Source: Candidatus Zixiibacteriota bacterium (GTDB lineage Bacteria > Zixibacteria > MSB-5A5 > SM1-73). Taken from it: a DNA stretch of 9,575 bases. The notes beneath the pieces are model-generated. The model was not told the origin of the DNA, searched no databases, and worked only from the letters and a program-made list of their open reading frames with translations. A program made the position numbers and the translations under genes. The stretch is taken from assembly GCA_029933635.1 (NCBI GenBank), contig JAOZNS010000096.1, positions 1 through 9,575 of the forward strand, written 5' to 3'. Of this stretch, positions 6,478 through 9,575 are shown one piece after another. The number at the start of each line of letters is the position of its first letter. Position 1 is the stretch's first letter.

Positions 6478-9269
6478 AAAGGCTTTTACCATTTATAATT
6501 TTAATCTTTTCAAGCCCTTTGAATGCCCAGATAACGAAAGGTTGGGAGTATGAAGAGGCAATCTGTGAAGGGGACTGGCATATACCCTGGTATTATCTGT
6601 ATCCATATCTTGCTTACAATCTAAGAGGGGATGGTAAATGGGTGATAATATCTGGAAGGGAGGCTTATGGTGGATATTTCGGTTTTTATCTCGATACATT
6701 GGAGAGGAGATGGGTCTATGATGAGTCCCTGACAGAGGGACTTAGTGCACATGGCTGGGAGGAGGCGCCGGCTTTGTGTTATAATCTCCGCCAAGACAAT
6801 AGATGGGTTCTTATCGGTCACCAGAGTTCAACTTTCTATGGCTATTACTGGGATGGTGATGAGTGGATTGAAGACCCCTCGATAGTTAATGGACTCCCCC
6901 AGGTTTCCGGTGAAGTGATGCACTGCTTTGTAGACTCCCTTTTACCCGATGGCAGATGGACACTTATCACCGGAACCGATGAGGGAATTCTGAGGGCGTT
7001 CTACTGGGATGACGATGAATGGATTGAGGACCCGTCAAGGGTAAACGGCATACCCGATATCGGCTCCCATGTCTCGGTAACTGCAGGGTTTAATTTACGG
7101 GGAGATAACCGCTGGGTGCTGATTGTTACAAACTATTCTATCGCTCAGCCGAGGGGTTTTTACTGGGATGGTAATATATGGATTGAGGACTCCTCAATAG
7201 TTAAAGGACTTCCCGAGGATAATCTATTGAGACCAACCATGGGGTATAATGTATGGGGTGATGGTAAGTGGATTTTATATATGGGATGCAACCGTCAGGG
7301 GGCCATTCTCGGTTACTTTTATGACAGCGTTGATGTTTCCAACCTTCCCCAGCAGGAAGATATTGAAGTTTCTGATGTTGGTGCGACGACCGCTCTCATA
7401 AAATTCACCTATCCCAGGACCTGGACCCATTCTATTAAGTATTCCCTCTCACCTGACCTGAGTGATCCCCTATGGTCATACCGGGTTGAAGATGAAGACA
7501 GCGTGGAGATAAAATTGAAGAATCTTCTTCCCGATACCACCTACTATTTCCGGGTCTATACCTTTGTCCCCTGGGATACGAGCTACTATGTTACAAGCCA
7601 GACAAGATCATTCAGGACCTCAAAAGCCCAATCCCATATTTACCTTACCCCCGATGATACCCTCTCCATCCAGGATGCACTCGAGCTCTTACCACCCGAA
7701 GGGGGGACGATAGAACTCTCATCCGGAACATTTTCCATATCCGAGCCGATTCGGATCTGGATGAACAATGTCACCATATTCGGTCAGGGTATGGATAGCA
7801 CGGTGCTCATGCCCGGGGCTCAGTTTGATGGTCATCTCATCTTCATAACCCAAGCTGAAGACCCATATTATCGAGCAAATTGGATATATACCCACAAGGA
7901 CCTTACCTTCTGGTTCAACTATCCCCAGATTCCCCTAGACACCACGATTCTGGTCCATGATGTATCCTTAAGGGATTTCAAAATAGATGGCAATGGGTCA
8001 AATGGAGGTATCTATGGGGTGGAGGTTTGGGATGTGGTTTGCAAGAGGATAAAGACGGAAAACACTACCGGGGCGATAAGTTATAACCCCGGCATAAATT
8101 GCCTCATCGATAGTTGCATATCGTTAAATGACCGGGTTGCCTACTGGCTTACCTTGTTATCGCGTTCCTGCTATATTAAAAACTGCACGGTGAAAAATGC
8201 TCATGGCTGGATTCCCGCAGTTCACACCAATGGAAGCAAGGACTCAGAATATGAAGAACTACCCGATTACCCCCCACCCGAAATAAGTAATAATATTATA
8301 ACCGATTGCGTTGATGCCATCCATGTATATTCAACCAATGACATCTTGGTTCACGATAATATAATTGATGGCTTTTTGAGATGCGGAATCAAAGTCTCAA
8401 TATCCGGAAATTGTGAAATATACAATAATGTCGTGAAAAACGGGAGGTCAGATATTGATGATTCTCATGGGATTAGATATCACGAGGCAAATGGGTGTAT
8501 TTTTCGCAATAATATAGTCTATAACAATAAAGGATATGGTTTCCATATGGCCGATAGATTTGAGGAAGCGCGGACCGGCGAAATCATAAACAATGTCTTT
8601 TATAAGAACAGTAAGGGCGGGTTATACAATCCAAAGGAGTTCGAGCAGGATATTATAGTGAAGAATGATATAATAGCAGAGAATGGTGGTTGGGGGATTG
8701 AAGGAGGGTTCAGCGTCATCTCATATAATGATATATGGGGAAATGACTCCGGTAGTTTCTACAATGCAACGTCTGACATCGGCAACATATTCGTCGAACC
8801 CCTATTTGCAGATCCGGAAAATGGTGACTTTCATCTTAAATCGGAAGGTGGGAGGTGGGATGGAGAAAAATGGGTTTACGATTCTCTGACCTCTCCCTGC
8901 ATAGATGCAGGAGACCCCCAAGATGATTACTCTAATGAACCGGAGCCCAACGGTGAGAGGATAAACATGGGTGCTTATGGGAATACTCCTGAGGCATCAA
9001 AATCACCGGGCCCTGCAGAGGAGGAGGTACTTGTATACCCCAACCCCTACCGTGCGGACCAGGGATGGGAGGAGGAGATCGTATTTGAAAACCTTCCCGA
9101 GAATGCGGCAATATGGATCTATACTGCTGCTGGAGAGCTGGTGGAAGATGTTGAGGTTAAAGGGACAAGATGGGAGTGGAATTTGGGTGGTATCAGAAGC
9201 GGCATCTACATCTATTTGATCAAGGCCCCAGGGTTTAAGAGAATCGGTAAGGTTGGGATCGTTAAATAG
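6474..9269 (+). CDS. Secreted propeller-repeat, Fn3 and beta-helix protein with sorting tail
   Basis: A 931-residue exported protein. Residues 1-18 are a signal peptide (MKRLLPFIILIFSSPLNA, then QITKGW). Residues 24-290 hold about five tandem units of 51-55 residues with the pattern YNLRGD..WVLI.G, ..GFYWDGDEW and IEDPSIVNGLP. Residues about 293-383 form a fibronectin type III domain (ATTALIKFTYP through LLPDTTYYFRVYTF and a closing SFRTS). Residues about 390-845 are a pectate-lyase-like right-handed beta-helix, from SIQDALELLPPEGGTIELSS to SPCIDAGDP (807-815) and INMGAYGNTPEAS. Between these are many N-N rungs: ISNNIITDC, VHDNIIDGF, IYNNVVKNG, FRNNIVYNN, IINNVFYKN, VKNDIIAEN. Residues 852-931 are a sorting tail, YPNPYRADQGWEEEIVFENL to FKRIGKVGIVK. 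It is probably a surface carbohydrate- or protein-binding partner of gene 3, with which it overlaps and shares a tail class. I could not assign catalytic residues. Confidence 0.85.
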   Translation: MKRLLPFIILIFSSPLNAQITKGWEYEEAICEGDWHIPWYYLYPYLAYNLRGDGKWVIISGREAYGGYFGFYLDTLERRWVYDESLTEGLSAHGWEEAPALCYNLRQDNRWVLIGHQSSTFYGYYWDGDEWIEDPSIVNGLPQVSGEVMHCFVDSLLPDGRWTLITGTDEGILRAFYWDDDEWIEDPSRVNGIPDIGSHVSVTAGFNLRGDNRWVLIVTNYSIAQPRGFYWDGNIWIEDSSIVKGLPEDNLLRPTMGYNVWGDGKWILYMGCNRQGAILGYFYDSVDVSNLPQQEDIEVSDVGATTALIKFTYPRTWTHSIKYSLSPDLSDPLWSYRVEDEDSVEIKLKNLLPDTTYYFRVYTFVPWDTSYYVTSQTRSFRTSKAQSHIYLTPDDTLSIQDALELLPPEGGTIELSSGTFSISEPIRIWMNNVTIFGQGMDSTVLMPGAQFDGHLIFITQAEDPYYRANWIYTHKDLTFWFNYPQIPLDTTILVHDVSLRDFKIDGNGSNGGIYGVEVWDVVCKRIKTENTTGAISYNPGINCLIDSCISLNDRVAYWLTLLSRSCYIKNCTVKNAHGWIPAVHTNGSKDSEYEELPDYPPPEISNNIITDCVDAIHVYSTNDILVHDNIIDGFLRCGIKVSISGNCEIYNNVVKNGRSDIDDSHGIRYHEANGCIFRNNIVYNNKGYGFHMADRFEEARTGEIINNVFYKNSKGGLYNPKEFEQDIIVKNDIIAENGGWGIEGGFSVISYNDIWGNDSGSFYNATSDIGNIFVEPLFADPENGDFHLKSEGGRWDGEKWVYDSLTSPCIDAGDPQDDYSNEPEPNGERINMGAYGNTPEASKSPGPAEEEVLVYPNPYRADQGWEEEIVFENLPENAAIWIYTAAGELVEDVEVKGTRWEWNLGGIRSGIYIYLIKAPGFKRIGKVGIVK
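6543..7343 (+). repeat. Five tandem propeller-like repeats in gene 4
   Basis: Anchor motifs start at residues 48 (YNLRGDGKW), 103 (YNLRQDNRW), 154 (DSLLPDGRW, degenerate), 206 (FNLRGDNRW) and 258 (YNVWGDGKW). The linking motif YWDG.EWIEDPSIVNGLP occurs with its Trp codons at 6849, 7005 and 7164, a DNA period of 156-159 bases. The first copy starts with a lone WEYEEAICEG (24-33), and the last ends at GYFYD without a following WIED. The N-terminal strand could therefore complete the last blade and close a five-bladed propeller. The closure is inference; the repeats are visible. Confidence 0.85.
9027..9266 (+). other. YPNPYRA-type C-terminal sorting domain of gene 4
   Basis: This encodes residues 852-931 of gene 4. 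The motifs YPNPYRA, GWEEEIVFENLPE, IWIYTAAGELVE and SGIYIYLIK follow in the same order as in gene 3, so the two tails are close paralogs. At DNA level many synonymous positions differ, so this is not a very recent copy. Confidence 0.8.
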
Positions 9270-9276
9270 GGGGAGT

Positions 9277-9575
9277 ATGAGACCGATAGGTTTGCTTCTG
9301 TTAGGCCTGACGATAAGACTATGGGCCACCACCTACTATGTTGCCCTCTGGGGCAATGATAACTGGCCCGGGACATCACCGGACTCGGCCTGGCGCCATA
9401 TCGCCTATGCCACTCAACGGGTGAAGGCGGGTGACAGTGTATTGGTTTTTGAGGGCGTTTATGAAGATGAACACGCCGTACTCGCAAATACTGGTAATCC
9501 GGGCTCTCCCATCGTCCTTACCGCTTATAGCGATTCATTTGTGATGGATGGGATAGACAGCACCGGAATCGCAAT
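9277..9575 (+). CDS. Secreted beta-helix protein, paralog of gene 1 (5-prime part only)
   Basis: The first 99 codons are present and the gene runs off the window with no stop. The ATG at 9277 is 7 bases after the gene 4 stop and is preceded by an AGGGGGAG purine run (9268-9275) that serves as ribosome site. Residues 1-17 form a short signal peptide, MRPIGLLLLGLTIRLWA, unrelated in sequence to that of gene 1. The next 27 residues are identical to gene 1 (TTYYVALWGNDNWPG through AWRHIAY). After that the two proteins fall to about 45 percent identity by eye (ATQRVKAGDSVLVFEGVYEDEHAV against GTQKILAGDSLIIMSGNYGDENAV, each shown only in part). The rest is expected to be a beta-helix with a sorting tail, but this cannot be seen here. 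Confidence 0.85.
   Translation, partial: MRPIGLLLLGLTIRLWATTYYVALWGNDNWPGTSPDSAWRHIAYATQRVKAGDSVLVFEGVYEDEHAVLANTGNPGSPIVLTAYSDSFVMDGIDSTGIA
9325..9407 (+). repeat. 83-bp near-identical repeat, copy 2 (in gene 5)
   Basis: Direct repeat of 83-165, offset by 9242 bases, 82 of 83 bases identical, in the same reading frame relative to the gene start. It begins at the predicted Ala cleavage residue and ends within the codon for Tyr (TAC in gene 1, TAT here). Confidence 0.95.

Noticed and set aside
8856..8886. Extra WDG..W..DS motif near the end of the gene 4 beta-helix, like a sixth propeller unit
   Set aside because: It stands alone next to SPCIDAGDP, with no YNLRGD..W partner. RWDG..WV.D before SPCIDAG is, as I recall, a usual ending of such helices.
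9003..9487. Overlapping minus-strand open frames across the gene 4/gene 5 junction
   Set aside because: Both strands cannot be coding here. The plus strand has signal peptide, homology to gene 1 and the gene 4 tail, while the minus frames have nothing recognisable.
1..9575. CRISPR array, defence system, prophage or insertion sequence
   Set aside because: I found no spaced short repeats, transposase, integrase, nuclease, helicase or phage structural motif. All coding sequence is explained by exported surface proteins.

Overview
The window is one unbroken co-directional block (+ strand) of five genes encoding exported proteins: four complete and a fifth cut by the right edge. Junctions are 11-14 bases of gap, a 4-base overlap, and a 7-base gap, so the genes look like part of one operon that continues on both sides. 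There is no intergenic stretch over 15 bases, and I see no tRNA, rRNA, CRISPR array, insertion sequence, promoter or terminator.

Organism: three of the four complete proteins end in a C-terminal sorting domain of the type IX secretion (Por) kind, and the fourth is a PorV/PorQ-family outer-membrane barrel. Strong AGGAGG-type ribosome sites, mixed codon use with common ATA, AGA and AGG, and near-balanced base composition fit a Gram-negative bacterium of the wider FCB group. I infer an uncultured lineage such as WOR-3/Stahlbacteria, TA06 or Hydrothermae rather than a typical Bacteroidetes member, but the phylum is a weak call.

Layout: gene 1 (11-1921) is a secreted right-handed beta-helix protein with a classic sorting tail. 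Gene 2 (1936-3117) is a PorV/PorQ-like barrel with a C-terminal TPR pair. Gene 3 (3130-6477) is a 1115-residue multidomain surface protein: Ig-like, concanavalin-like, beta-helical, carboxypeptidase-regulatory-like, a second concanavalin-like module, then a tail. Gene 4 (6474-9269) carries about five propeller-like tandem repeats, an Fn3 domain, a long beta-helix and a tail. Gene 5 (9277 to the edge) restarts the gene 1 type.

The likely joint role is to build or decorate the cell surface, possibly for carbohydrate binding or processing. The barrel would be the outer-membrane shuttle or anchor, and the others would be cargo. No catalytic residues could be assigned.

Most notable points: (a) an 83-bp block matching 82/83 between genes 1 and 5, starting at the predicted signal-peptide cleavage site, while flanking sequence has diverged strongly; (b) modules in genes 3 and 4 that resemble cell-surface proteins of methanogenic archaea, joined to bacterial sorting tails; (c) two different classes of sorting tail in the same operon; (d) a barrel-TPR fusion encoded among its putative cargo genes.
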